A DNA stretch of 40,911 bases from JAUIBE01 sp035267185 (GTDB lineage: Bacteria; Pseudomonadota; Gammaproteobacteria; Xanthomonadales; SZUA-36), in assembly GCA_035267185.1 (NCBI GenBank), contig DATFLY010000128.1, positions 1 to 40,911 of the forward strand. The letters run 5' to 3'. Made by a program: the position numbers and the translations under genes. Below are positions 8,219 to 15,372 of the stretch, piece after piece (the first letter of the stretch is position 1; every line of letters begins with the position of its first letter). The notes beneath the pieces are model-generated. The model ran no database searches, was not told where the DNA came from, and saw only the letters and a program-made list of their open reading frames with translations.

Positions 8219-9109
8219 TCAGTTTTTGAGGGGTAAACGAGAAAGACTCATTACCCTCTTAATAAGTTGCATCAGAAGCCATAAGAACAACAATGGCAAA
8301 ATACCGGTTTGAAGGATGAAAACAACGCTGAGTTGAATGAGGTTTTCAATCAATTCCGTGGCCCGTTCCCTGATGGTCTCCACGCGTTCCCGAAGATTGA
8401 GTGTCTCCTTGGTCGAATCCAGTGCCCGCTCCAGTGACTCCCACAGACTTTGATCCTGCTCTTCGGCCAGCTTGTCAACTGGCTCGCTGGCTGCTTCAAT
8501 CTCAGCGCCGGCTGCTTCAATGACCTGGGTGCTCTCTTCATACCGGGATTCAAGAAACTGATCGTAGATGGCCTCATTGGCAATCAAAGCAAGAGGCACT
8601 GCAAAACGAATAAACAGCGCAATGATCAGCGCACGCATCAAAGCACTTTCAAGCAGAGTCTTATCGCTACGCCAGAGCCGCACGAACAACCAGGCCACAG
8701 CCAGCAAAGCAACCACCAGCCGGGTACCCCACCACTGTCCGATATCCAGCAACACCTGCTGAACGCCCAGAGACAAGGATGCGCCAAGCATGATCCAGGA
8801 GAATCTTTCGATCAGGTCATTGACCGGGTCCAGAATCTCACCTGGGGTCAGGGTCACACCCACACCGGCAGGCTGAAGGGCAACTTCAGTGCCCTGGACA
8901 GCTGAAATCACGCCATTGAGGCTCCTCGCCAGTGCAAACGTAATGAGTGCACGGTGAAATACTGACTCAAAATCTGCCTCCGCTGCACGATCGACAGTGG
9001 TGATTGACGAAAGTCCAACAACCAGTGCAATCACAACAATCAATATCGGCTTAAAAGATCGCCCCTGCTTTTGTTGCGGATTAGTCTTTGAATCATCCCT
9101 GCCTTTCAC
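8219..9109 (-). CDS. Uncharacterised inner-membrane protein with about five TM segments
   Basis: 296 residues, GTG start. Hydrophobic spans are visible near residues 22-41 (PILIVVIALVVGLSS), 95-115 (SWIMLGASLSLGVQQVLL), 124-141 (TRLVVALLAVAWLFV), 155-175 (ALIIALFIRFAVPLALIA) and 268-290 (LIQLSVVFILQTGILPLLFL). An acidic, helical soluble loop (roughly 185-255, rich in E and A: AAGAEIEAASEPVDKLAEEQ) separates the last segment and may form a coiled coil. It is divergent from the alpha/beta hydrolase gene, 62 bp away. I do not recognise the family and assign no function. Confidence 0.75.
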   Translation of the reverse strand: MKGRDDSKTNPQQKQGRSFKPILIVVIALVVGLSSITTVDRAAEADFESVFHRALITFALARSLNGVISAVQGTEVALQPAGVGVTLTPGEILDPVNDLIERFSWIMLGASLSLGVQQVLLDIGQWWGTRLVVALLAVAWLFVRLWRSDKTLLESALMRALIIALFIRFAVPLALIANEAIYDQFLESRYEESTQVIEAAGAEIEAASEPVDKLAEEQDQSLWESLERALDSTKETLNLRERVETIRERATELIENLIQLSVVFILQTGILPLLFLWLLMQLIKRVMSLSRLPLKN

Positions 9110-9171
9110 AATTATCAGTACCTCAGAAAAAACCCTGTCGTTTATTCGACACTCTCAATATCATAATCACA

Positions 9172-10107
9172 ATGTCTGCTTTCTCCGTCATTGTCTTGCT
9201 TTTCATCGTGCTCGTCATTGCCAGTTGGTACCTGGCAGCTGGCTTCTGGAGCAAAATACTCACCTTCCTCTCGCGATGGCAGGCCGGGCTCAAATCCAGT
9301 GAAATCAACATCGATGGAATCCACTGGCACTATCTTCATGGTGGAAAAGGCCCAATCCTGATATTGATCCATGGATTTGGCGCCGACAACAACTGCTGGC
9401 TTCCACTGGCCAAAAAACTTGGACCTCGCTTTTCGCTGCTGATTCCCGATCTTCCGGGATTTGGAAGCAGCGAACCCCCCAATGAGCTGAAATTCGACAT
9501 CACAAGCCAGACACAACGAGTGATGGCATTTCTTGATGCACTCGGAATTGAAACCTGTTTGGTGGCTGGAAATTCGATGGGCGGCTACGTGGCAGCATCT
9601 CTTGCAGCCACGGTACCGGACCGGGTTCGCGCCGTGTGGTTGATTGCGCCACTGGGAATTGGTTCGGTCTCGCCTGGTAAAGCACTGGAGGCCATCGATG
9701 CAGGCACAGCAGTTGCCGGTCAGGTCACATCCGTGAAACAATTTCGCCAGGAAATTATAGAGCCCCTATTCAGCAAAAATGTCTGGCTCCCCTATCCTTT
9801 TTTACGCGATCAAGCGCTGCAGGCCATCAAAAGAAAAGATGAAATGCCGCGAATGCTGAACCAGATCCGGTTTGAATCTGAAACTCTTGAAGAAATTGAG
9901 GAGCGAATCACTCAACCGGTACTTGTTCAATGGGGCGCCGGGGATCTGATTCTCAATCCCGCTGGCCTCGAAGTTTCGGCCAGGCTGTTGCCCGATTGTG
10001 AAACACACATGACCGAAAACTGTGGTCATATGCCAATGTTTGAATGTCCGCGCCTTTCAGCCAAAATATTTTTCGACTGGATCGACCGCAAACACCTGGC
10101 CGACTGA
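9172..10107 (+). CDS. Membrane-anchored alpha/beta hydrolase
   Basis: 311 residues from the ATG at 9172, chosen because it places a single hydrophobic anchor (SVIVLLFIVLVIASWYL) at the N-terminus; the frame is open further upstream but would overlap the divergent gene. The alpha/beta hydrolase core shows an oxyanion motif LIHGFGADNNCW, the nucleophile elbow GNSMGG with Ser135, acid Asp258 in GAGDLIL and base His286 in ENCGHMP. It is probably an esterase or lipase of the inner membrane facing one side; the substrate is unknown. It converges with the Arc-like gene, 10 bp away. Confidence 0.85.
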   Translation: MSAFSVIVLLFIVLVIASWYLAAGFWSKILTFLSRWQAGLKSSEINIDGIHWHYLHGGKGPILILIHGFGADNNCWLPLAKKLGPRFSLLIPDLPGFGSSEPPNELKFDITSQTQRVMAFLDALGIETCLVAGNSMGGYVAASLAATVPDRVRAVWLIAPLGIGSVSPGKALEAIDAGTAVAGQVTSVKQFRQEIIEPLFSKNVWLPYPFLRDQALQAIKRKDEMPRMLNQIRFESETLEEIEERITQPVLVQWGAGDLILNPAGLEVSARLLPDCETHMTENCGHMPMFECPRLSAKIFFDWIDRKHLAD

Positions 10108-10117
10108 CAGTAGGCCC

Positions 10118-10306
10118 TCAACTCCTTTTTTCGTCGGATTCTATGCTCTGATCAGCCCTGCGCAGGCGGCCGTTCCTGCGCAGGGCTTCACGGAGGACCC
10201 ATTCGATCTGGGAGTTGACGCTTCGTAGTTCATCGTCAGACCAGCGTCGCATGGCCTGATATACATCTTCGCTGACTCGCAGCGGAAAAGATTTCTTGGC
10301 AGCCAT
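10118..10306 (-). CDS. Arc-like ribbon-helix-helix DNA-binding protein
   Basis: 62 residues: AKKSFPLRVSEDVYQAMRRW then SDDELRSVNSQIEWVLREAL, the strand-helix-helix pattern of Arc/MetJ-type repressors (PLRVSEDVYQAM for the strand and helix A, SVNSQIEWVLREAL for helix B). It is 45 bp downstream of the SPFH gene on the same strand, so the two are likely co-transcribed. I infer that it may regulate its own operon through the paired GATATC sites in front of the SPFH gene. Its C-terminal codons contain two copies of a 12-bp palindromic word encoding LRR-NGR-LRR. Confidence 0.85.
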   Translation of the reverse strand: MAAKKSFPLRVSEDVYQAMRRWSDDELRSVNSQIEWVLREALRRNGRLRRADQSIESDEKRS

Positions 10307-10351
10307 TACCAGCGATTCGAAAGCAACCGAACAGAGCAGTTCACGTCGGGA

Positions 10352-11221
10352 TCAGCTGTACAAGCTGCCGGCATTCAACACCGGGCGTGCATTTTCTTCT
10401 CCGCACAACACCACAAGCAGATTGCTGACCATACTGGCTTTGCGTTCCTCGTCGAGTTGGACGACATTCATGGCTTCAAGGTCACGCAGTGCCATGTCGA
10501 CCATTCCAACCGCACCATCAACAATCTGGCGACGGGCAGCAACGATTGCCTGGGCTTGCTGACGCCTTAGCATTGCGCTGGCAATTTCCTGTGCATAAGC
10601 AAGATGCGTGATTCGCGCATCGATCACTTCAACACCGGCCTGGTCGAGACGGTCCTGGACCTCGGTTCGCAACTTTTCTGAGATCGCCTGGGGGTCACTG
10701 CGAAGCGCCACTTCCCCTTCCGAATGGGCCTCGTATGGGTAGCTGGTCGCAAGATTCCTCAATGCTGCTTCTGACTGGATGTGAACAAAGCTCTGATAAT
10801 CGTCAACTTCAAACAGAGCCTCTGCACTATCAACCACCTTCCAGACCACAACCGCTGCGATATCAATCGGGTTACCTGAACTGTCATTGACCTTCATGAC
10901 TTCACTTTCAAAGTTTCGCATTCTCAATGAAACCGGGTCTTTCGAATACAGGGGATTTGCCCAGCGCAAGCCAGTCTGCCGCACACTACCGACATAAGTA
11001 CCAAACAATTGAAGGGCCTTGGCCTGGTTCGGGTGCACCATGAAAAACCCATTAAAACAAACAGCCAGAACCAGGAATACAACAACCCAGATCACGCACA
11101 GGGTCAGGTTCTGAGCCTCCACAGCTTTTACAAACATCCACACAACGCCAATCGTCAGAATTGGCAGGATCAGCAGCGCGAGGTAACCAGAGGCTGCTTT
11201 CCGGGTAATTTCCTTAATCAT
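10352..11221 (-). CDS. SPFH/Band 7 (stomatin-prohibitin-like) membrane protein
   Basis: 289 residues. The start is supported by GGGAG about nine bases upstream. Two hydrophobic spans come first (residues about 14-33, LALLILPILTIGVVWMFV; and 41-60, LCVIWVVVFLVLAVCFNGFF), followed by the SPFH core: GFFMVHPNQAKALQLFGTYV, GNPIDIAAVVVWKVVDSAEA, then the long helical region LDQAGVEVIDARITHLAYAQ EIASAMLRRQQAQAI. Such proteins oligomerise into membrane microdomain scaffolds, often around proteases; no NfeD or FtsH partner is present here. Pairing with a small Arc-like gene suggests self-regulated expression. Confidence 0.9.
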   Translation of the reverse strand: MIKEITRKAASGYLALLILPILTIGVVWMFVKAVEAQNLTLCVIWVVVFLVLAVCFNGFFMVHPNQAKALQLFGTYVGSVRQTGLRWANPLYSKDPVSLRMRNFESEVMKVNDSSGNPIDIAAVVVWKVVDSAEALFEVDDYQSFVHIQSEAALRNLATSYPYEAHSEGEVALRSDPQAISEKLRTEVQDRLDQAGVEVIDARITHLAYAQEIASAMLRRQQAQAIVAARRQIVDGAVGMVDMALRDLEAMNVVQLDEERKASMVSNLLVVLCGEENARPVLNAGSLYS

Positions 11222-11237
11222 ATTCCGTCTCCCGTTT

Positions 11238-11256
11238 GATATCTTTATGATATCAT
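11238..11256 (-). promoter_or_regulatory. Paired GATATC operator in front of the SPFH-Arc operon
   Basis: GATATC occurs at 11238-11243 and 11249-11254, 11 bp (one helical turn) apart; the second lies within the perfect palindrome ATGATATCAT (11247-11256). The pair sits just downstream of the predicted -10, covering the likely transcription start. Ribbon-helix-helix repressors commonly bind tandem short palindromes spaced by a helical turn, so the co-encoded Arc-like protein is the natural candidate ligand. Confidence 0.5.
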
Positions 11257-11260
11257 TTTA

Positions 11261-11289
11261 TATGTATTTCTTACAATTCCCAGTGACAA
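11261..11289 (-). promoter_or_regulatory. Predicted sigma-70 promoter of the SPFH-Arc operon
   Basis: Minus-strand TTGTCA (11289-11284) and TACATA (11266-11261) are separated by 17 bp, placing the start near 11254. TATAAA immediately downstream is a possible alternative -10. The match is moderate, but the position relative to the GATATC pair and the gene start is sensible. Confidence 0.4.
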
Positions 11290-11404
11290 ATTCCTGAAAT
11301 TAAATTTCCCACCAGACCGGGTGAAGAGCTTTGAACCTGAACACAATGGTTATAATCAACCCGTAGAAAACTCGGACAAGCAAACGATCCAGGAAGAGGG
11401 AAAC

Positions 11405-12211
11405 ATGAACAGACTCCAGAAAGCACCACTGGCATTGGTACTCAGCGCAATGTGTTCATTGCCGACATTCGCTGCTGACGGTGACAACGGCCCGCTGTTC
11501 ATGAAGGATCTGGTTGAAGGAGAGGAGTTTTTTGCACCATGGGGAGTGGGTGTGGATTTCTTCACCATGGATCAGCCATACAAAATCAAGAGCCTGCAGT
11601 TTGAATTACCGGGTGTGAGTCTGCCGGACCCTTCCCTTCTCGACATCGACAACGATATCCAGCATTTCGATTTGAAACTGGACGCATGGTTGACGCCTTT
11701 CCTGAACGTATTTGGTCTGATTGGTTATGTGGATGCTGATACGGTCGTAGACTTTAGCCAGGCACCGATCACCGGCCTGCCCATTCCCCTCACTGCCCTG
11801 CCAATTTCCTACGACGGAACAGTCTACGGAGGCGGCTTCACCCTGATCTATGGGACGGAAAACTGGTTTGCAGCAGCCACGACAACTTATACCGACGCTG
11901 ACCTGGGCGGCGATTTCGATTCTTCAGTAACTACTTTTACCGTCCAGCCAAGAATTGGCCTGATTCGGGACAAGTGGCAAATCTGGGGAGGCGGTATGTA
12001 CCTGGATACGGAAGAGGATCACTCGGGGACCATTTCATTGCCAATTCCTGGTGTACCTCCCGTTCCATTCAACGTTGAGCTGGAAGGCGCAGAGAAATGG
12101 AATTACGCGGTCGGCATTGGACACACCTTCAGCCCAAATGCCCATTTGTCGTTTGAATACGGTTTTGGTGATCGTGATCACACGTTATTCAATTTCACGT
12201 TACGCTTCTAG
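11405..12211 (+). CDS. Outer-membrane beta-barrel protein, uncharacterised
   Basis: 268 residues. The start at 11405 has a strong AGGAAGAGGG ribosome site. Residues 1-23 form a signal peptide (MNRLQKAPLALVLSAMCSLP TFA). The rest alternates hydrophobic and polar residues, as beta strands do: FDLKLDAWLTPFLNVFGLIG, DGTVYGGGFTLIYGTENWF, TFTVQPRIGLIRDKWQIWGG, HLSFEYGFGDRDHTLFNFTL. It ends in ...LRF, the aromatic C-terminus recognised by the BAM complex. Two loops rich in P and I (TGLPIPLTALPISY and ISLPIPGVPPVPFNV) are unusual. No specific transport function can be assigned. Confidence 0.85.
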   Translation: MNRLQKAPLALVLSAMCSLPTFAADGDNGPLFMKDLVEGEEFFAPWGVGVDFFTMDQPYKIKSLQFELPGVSLPDPSLLDIDNDIQHFDLKLDAWLTPFLNVFGLIGYVDADTVVDFSQAPITGLPIPLTALPISYDGTVYGGGFTLIYGTENWFAAATTTYTDADLGGDFDSSVTTFTVQPRIGLIRDKWQIWGGGMYLDTEEDHSGTISLPIPGVPPVPFNVELEGAEKWNYAVGIGHTFSPNAHLSFEYGFGDRDHTLFNFTLRF

Positions 12212-12227
12212 GGCATTTTCATCATAG

Positions 12228-13169
12228 TTGTTCCGCTTTACTCTCCTTCTTCTGATTGTGTTACTGCCCCCTCATCCGGCTGAGGGGTACGAAACCGATC
12301 AGTTTCACAACCGCCTGGAAGACATCCAGGATTCGACGCAAATTCTGGATCGACAGGTCAATCACGCCATCGAAGAAATAGCGCAAAACTGGGGGGGACC
12401 TCACGACGAAAAAAAGTTTGCCACCGAGGTATTTCATTCCGTCGGCGGTTATCACTGGGTGGACAAAATAGAACGCTGGGCGATGGAATCCGAAGCGGTT
12501 GATCGGCTCAGCACCCCGAAAAGGGAGTCTATTTACGCCGGGCATCCGATCTGGGCCACGCGAGTCATTGGCTTTTTTGGTGTTGGGCCAACCATCAAGC
12601 TGAACGGGCAACTGATTGGCTCTGACAAACTGGGACATTTTTTCTCGCAGGGAAAGAAGTTCTATTTTCGGTATCTGCAGTCCGGAGACGAAGCACTGGC
12701 GGCCGAACACTCTGCATATACCGAGCGTGCCATATTCGGGCAGCTGACAACCGGGGTGTATTCCAATGCGGACCTTGTAGCCAATTACGAGGGCTTACTT
12801 TTCTATCGAAGCCTGTTTGAAGATGACATTATCAATGGAAAACCAGCCATCGTGGTCTGGAAGGATGACAGCTGGCACATCCAGCGGGATTTTACTTTTG
12901 CTGATCATGTTAATGCGTACTGGGACGAAGCCCTCAACATTAATCACTTCGATGGCCTGCTCTACCCGCATATGCAGGAACGTCTTTCCGGGTTTTGTGA
13001 TGACTATCGGGATAGTCCGGGCTCATACCAGATCAATGATGAAGAGACACTGATTACGCGCTACCAGCACCTGCAATTGCGTGATACATCTGAACTGAGA
13101 CTGGACTCATTGTGTGAACCAGAAACTGAAGAAACGGGCATCACTCCGAAGCTGATTCGCGCGAACTGA
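12228..13169 (+). CDS. Secreted protein of unknown function, TTG start
   Basis: 313 residues. An in-frame TAG lies immediately before the TTG at 12228, so TTG is the earliest possible start; there is no clear Shine-Dalgarno and it may be coupled to the beta-barrel gene ending 16 bp upstream. The N-terminus is a signal peptide (FRFTLLLLIVLLPPHPAEG). The mature part is soluble with conserved-looking aromatic and histidine-rich segments (VFHSVGGYHWVDKIERWAM, GSDKLGHFFSQGKKFYFRYL, GVYSNADLVANYEGLLFYRS). I do not recognise the family. The last 29 bp overlap the convergent MBL-fold gene. Confidence 0.8.
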   Translation: MFRFTLLLLIVLLPPHPAEGYETDQFHNRLEDIQDSTQILDRQVNHAIEEIAQNWGGPHDEKKFATEVFHSVGGYHWVDKIERWAMESEAVDRLSTPKRESIYAGHPIWATRVIGFFGVGPTIKLNGQLIGSDKLGHFFSQGKKFYFRYLQSGDEALAAEHSAYTERAIFGQLTTGVYSNADLVANYEGLLFYRSLFEDDIINGKPAIVVWKDDSWHIQRDFTFADHVNAYWDEALNINHFDGLLYPHMQERLSGFCDDYRDSPGSYQINDEETLITRYQHLQLRDTSELRLDSLCEPETEETGITPKLIRAN

Positions 13170-13989
13170 CCACGATTGAGTCACCCGGTTGAGCGAGGAC
13201 CCTGACCTCCGGGTAGTTTTCGGCAAGAAATTCAGTCACCTCCGCCATCTCGCCCGGGGGAATCTGGACAGCAAGCTGATATCGGGCTTTCATAAATTCT
13301 GTGACCACGCCAAAGCCTGGGCCCGGCTGAAAAAACCAGAAAGGGATCAGCGCGACATCAAGATCAAGGTTTGCCACCTGGGCTATCTCAAAATCTGTCG
13401 CATCCATGGCCGCATCGCCAATGTGGAGAATTCGAACTCCACCCATATCCACCAGGTGTCCGAAGTTCTGCAAGCGCTCGTATTTTCCGGTGCCATGACT
13501 CAAAATGAAAACGGTGACTTTAGCTGTGTTCACCGGCAACACCACAGGATCAGCGTACCCGGGTTCGATTGCCCCCACCCGGGAGGAAGTCCTGACCAGT
13601 GGACGGCAGCGCTCACGAACCAACTCAATGACCTGGATTGAAGTAACCAGGCGAGTCCGGGTACTGGTCTTGAGAAAATTACACGCGAATTCCGGCTGGT
13701 TATGATCATGGTGCTTGTGACTCACAAGCGCCAGGTCAATGTCTGCAAAAATACCCGAGGCTGTGCTGAATTGCTGCGCCAGTTCCGGCGGTAGACCGCC
13801 ATAAATTGCGTATGGCTCCACCACCAGGCCGTCGATCATGATGCGGGTCTCACCATCATCGATGATCACGCCACTGGCGGCCAGTCGGGTGAGGGTGACA
13901 TCAGCCATCAGCGATTCGGCCAGGAGAAGGCAGACAACGCAGCAGTGCAGCATCATCCTTACAATCAATTTCCTTTTGATCACCATCAT
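13141..13989 (-). CDS. Exported metallo-beta-lactamase-fold hydrolase
   Basis: 282 residues with an N-terminal signal segment (LIVRMMLHCCVVCLLLAESL MA). The metal motif HxHxDH is present as SHKHHDHN near residues 91-97, with later ligands likely in FILSHGTGKYE and LHIGDAAMDATDF. Overall it resembles UlaG/YcbK-type MBL-fold enzymes that lack true beta-lactamase activity; the substrate is unknown. Its ATG directly follows the TAA of the GNAT gene (TAAATG), so the two are translationally coupled. The 3' end overlaps the convergent secreted-protein gene by 29 bp. Confidence 0.88.
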   Translation of the reverse strand: MMVIKRKLIVRMMLHCCVVCLLLAESLMADVTLTRLAASGVIIDDGETRIMIDGLVVEPYAIYGGLPPELAQQFSTASGIFADIDLALVSHKHHDHNQPEFACNFLKTSTRTRLVTSIQVIELVRERCRPLVRTSSRVGAIEPGYADPVVLPVNTAKVTVFILSHGTGKYERLQNFGHLVDMGGVRILHIGDAAMDATDFEIAQVANLDLDVALIPFWFFQPGPGFGVVTEFMKARYQLAVQIPPGEMAEVTEFLAENYPEVRVLAQPGDSIVVSSRESASE

Positions 13990-14532
13990 TTATCTCCCAT
14001 CCGGGCGACCCACCGCATATCGAATCACGCCTGTTTCAGAACCCGCACCTTTGTATTCCATTCCGTTCTTCTCCAGGACTCGAATTGACGATTTCAGGTG
14101 AGGCAGGGTTTCTGCCGTCACTTCTTTTACTCCCTGGTGCGTAAACGCCCAGCCGATCAAACGCATGGCTGCCTCTGTTGCCAGGCCCTGACCCTGAAAC
14201 TGGCTCAGGACTGAATAGCCGATCTCAACCGAGCCTGAAGCATCCGGCCTTCCCTTGAAGCCGCTAAGTCCAGCCAGCTGATTGGAATCGTCCAGAATCA
14301 GGTACCAGAATGACCAGCCCTCCTGGGCTTCGTCTCTCAACTGGGATAGCGAATAGGCCATCGCTGGCCGGTCGTACAAGTCAGGCGGCCAGTTCTCGGC
14401 CACTTCGGCTTCAAGAACACTGGCCAGCATCTTTCGCCCACCCAGATCTGCAGAAATCAGATCGTGCGTGGCAGCGACCAGTGTCATCCGGCGGGATTTG
14501 AGGATTCGTAACCTTTCAGCAGCTGCGTCCAT
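13990..14532 (-). CDS. GNAT family N-acetyltransferase (RimJ/RimL type)
   Basis: 180 residues with the acetyl-CoA-binding features of GNAT enzymes: GSVEIGYSVLSQFQGQGLAT (motif A with Q/RxxGxG/A as QGQGLA) and the C-terminal VLEKNGMEYKGAGSETG (motif B, as in RimJ/RimL). The start at 14532 overlaps the Kdo kinase gene by 49 bp and retains the family-like LKSRRMTLVAA; a shorter start at 14487 would give a classic ATGA overlap with the kinase stop. The acceptor substrate (protein N-terminus or small amine) cannot be told from the sequence. Confidence 0.88.
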   Translation of the reverse strand: MDAAAERLRILKSRRMTLVAATHDLISADLGGRKMLASVLEAEVAENWPPDLYDRPAMAYSLSQLRDEAQEGWSFWYLILDDSNQLAGLSGFKGRPDASGSVEIGYSVLSQFQGQGLATEAAMRLIGWAFTHQGVKEVTAETLPHLKSSIRVLEKNGMEYKGAGSETGVIRYAVGRPDGR

Positions 14533-15242
14533 GCCTTCTCATTGATGCCTTCATTTTGTTCGTGGCGGGATTTGACCATAGAACGATGCAGACGTTTCAG
14601 ATTATTCCGGAATGCCTGCTGAGCATTTTTCTTAAATCGTGCCCGATCAAAATCAACCAGGAAAACTTTACCACCCTCCTGCACCAGGATGTTACGCACG
14701 GTCAGATCCGCATGAATCAGCCCATTGGTGTGGAACTGCCGAATGACGGAACCAACAGCGCGCCAACCCCCATCATCCATTTCTTTTGCCACTTGTTCCA
14801 GCGGCCGAACATTCTCAATTTCATGAGTAATAATTGCCCCGGTTGTGCTGAGGAAATGTCTTTCGCAAAGCACGGCGACAGGCCTTGGCGCCGGTAGCCC
14901 CAGGTTGGTCAGTTTTTCCAGCACTCTGAATTCGCGCACCGGCCTGCTCCGTCTGTAACCTGTAAAAGCATATCTGGATTCAATAAACCTGGCCGCGAAA
15001 CCTCCTCGCAAATACTGACGCAATACGGATGGACCAACCGGAGTCCTGATCATCAATGCCGTTCCACGGCCTCGCTGCCTTGCACCATCTAACCCCTGCG
15101 CCTCCCAAAACCGGGGACTGAACCACTCCCGGTCAGGCAGCAGCCTGGCAGGTTCGAATACATCGGCATCGTACATAATGATGCCGGAATCCAGATTGAG
15201 TCTTTGGGGGTTCATGCCTGAATCGTGTGTGGTTCGCGCCAT
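14484..15242 (-). CDS. kdkA: 3-deoxy-D-manno-octulosonic acid (Kdo) kinase
   Basis: 252 residues from the ATG at 15242, preferred because GAAGG lies nine bases upstream; the frame extends to a TTG at 15269. This is a kinase-like fold that phosphorylates Kdo of the lipopolysaccharide inner core at the inner membrane. Visible features are the glycine-rich GARQRGRGTALMIRTPVGPS, EFRVLEKLTNLGLPAPRPVA, the catalytic loop GLIHADLTVRNILV with Asp near residue 178, and the metal-binding VFLVDFDRARF. It heads an operon with GNAT and MBL-fold genes. The gene implies a Kdo-containing LPS with a single phosphorylated Kdo. Confidence 0.9.
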   Translation of the reverse strand: MARTTHDSGMNPQRLNLDSGIIMYDADVFEPARLLPDREWFSPRFWEAQGLDGARQRGRGTALMIRTPVGPSVLRQYLRGGFAARFIESRYAFTGYRRSRPVREFRVLEKLTNLGLPAPRPVAVLCERHFLSTTGAIITHEIENVRPLEQVAKEMDDGGWRAVGSVIRQFHTNGLIHADLTVRNILVQEGGKVFLVDFDRARFKKNAQQAFRNNLKRLHRSMVKSRHEQNEGINEKAWTQLLKGYESSNPAG

Positions 15243-15372
15243 TTTGGTGTGCCTTCGTTTCGCCGTCAATTCCTGCTTTCCTGTCCGTATGTAACCATCA
15301 TTAGTGGTTTACCTTATGCAGCTCTGCTATTTGTTATCTAATAACCCTGTTGATTTGAATGAAGGATTTTGT

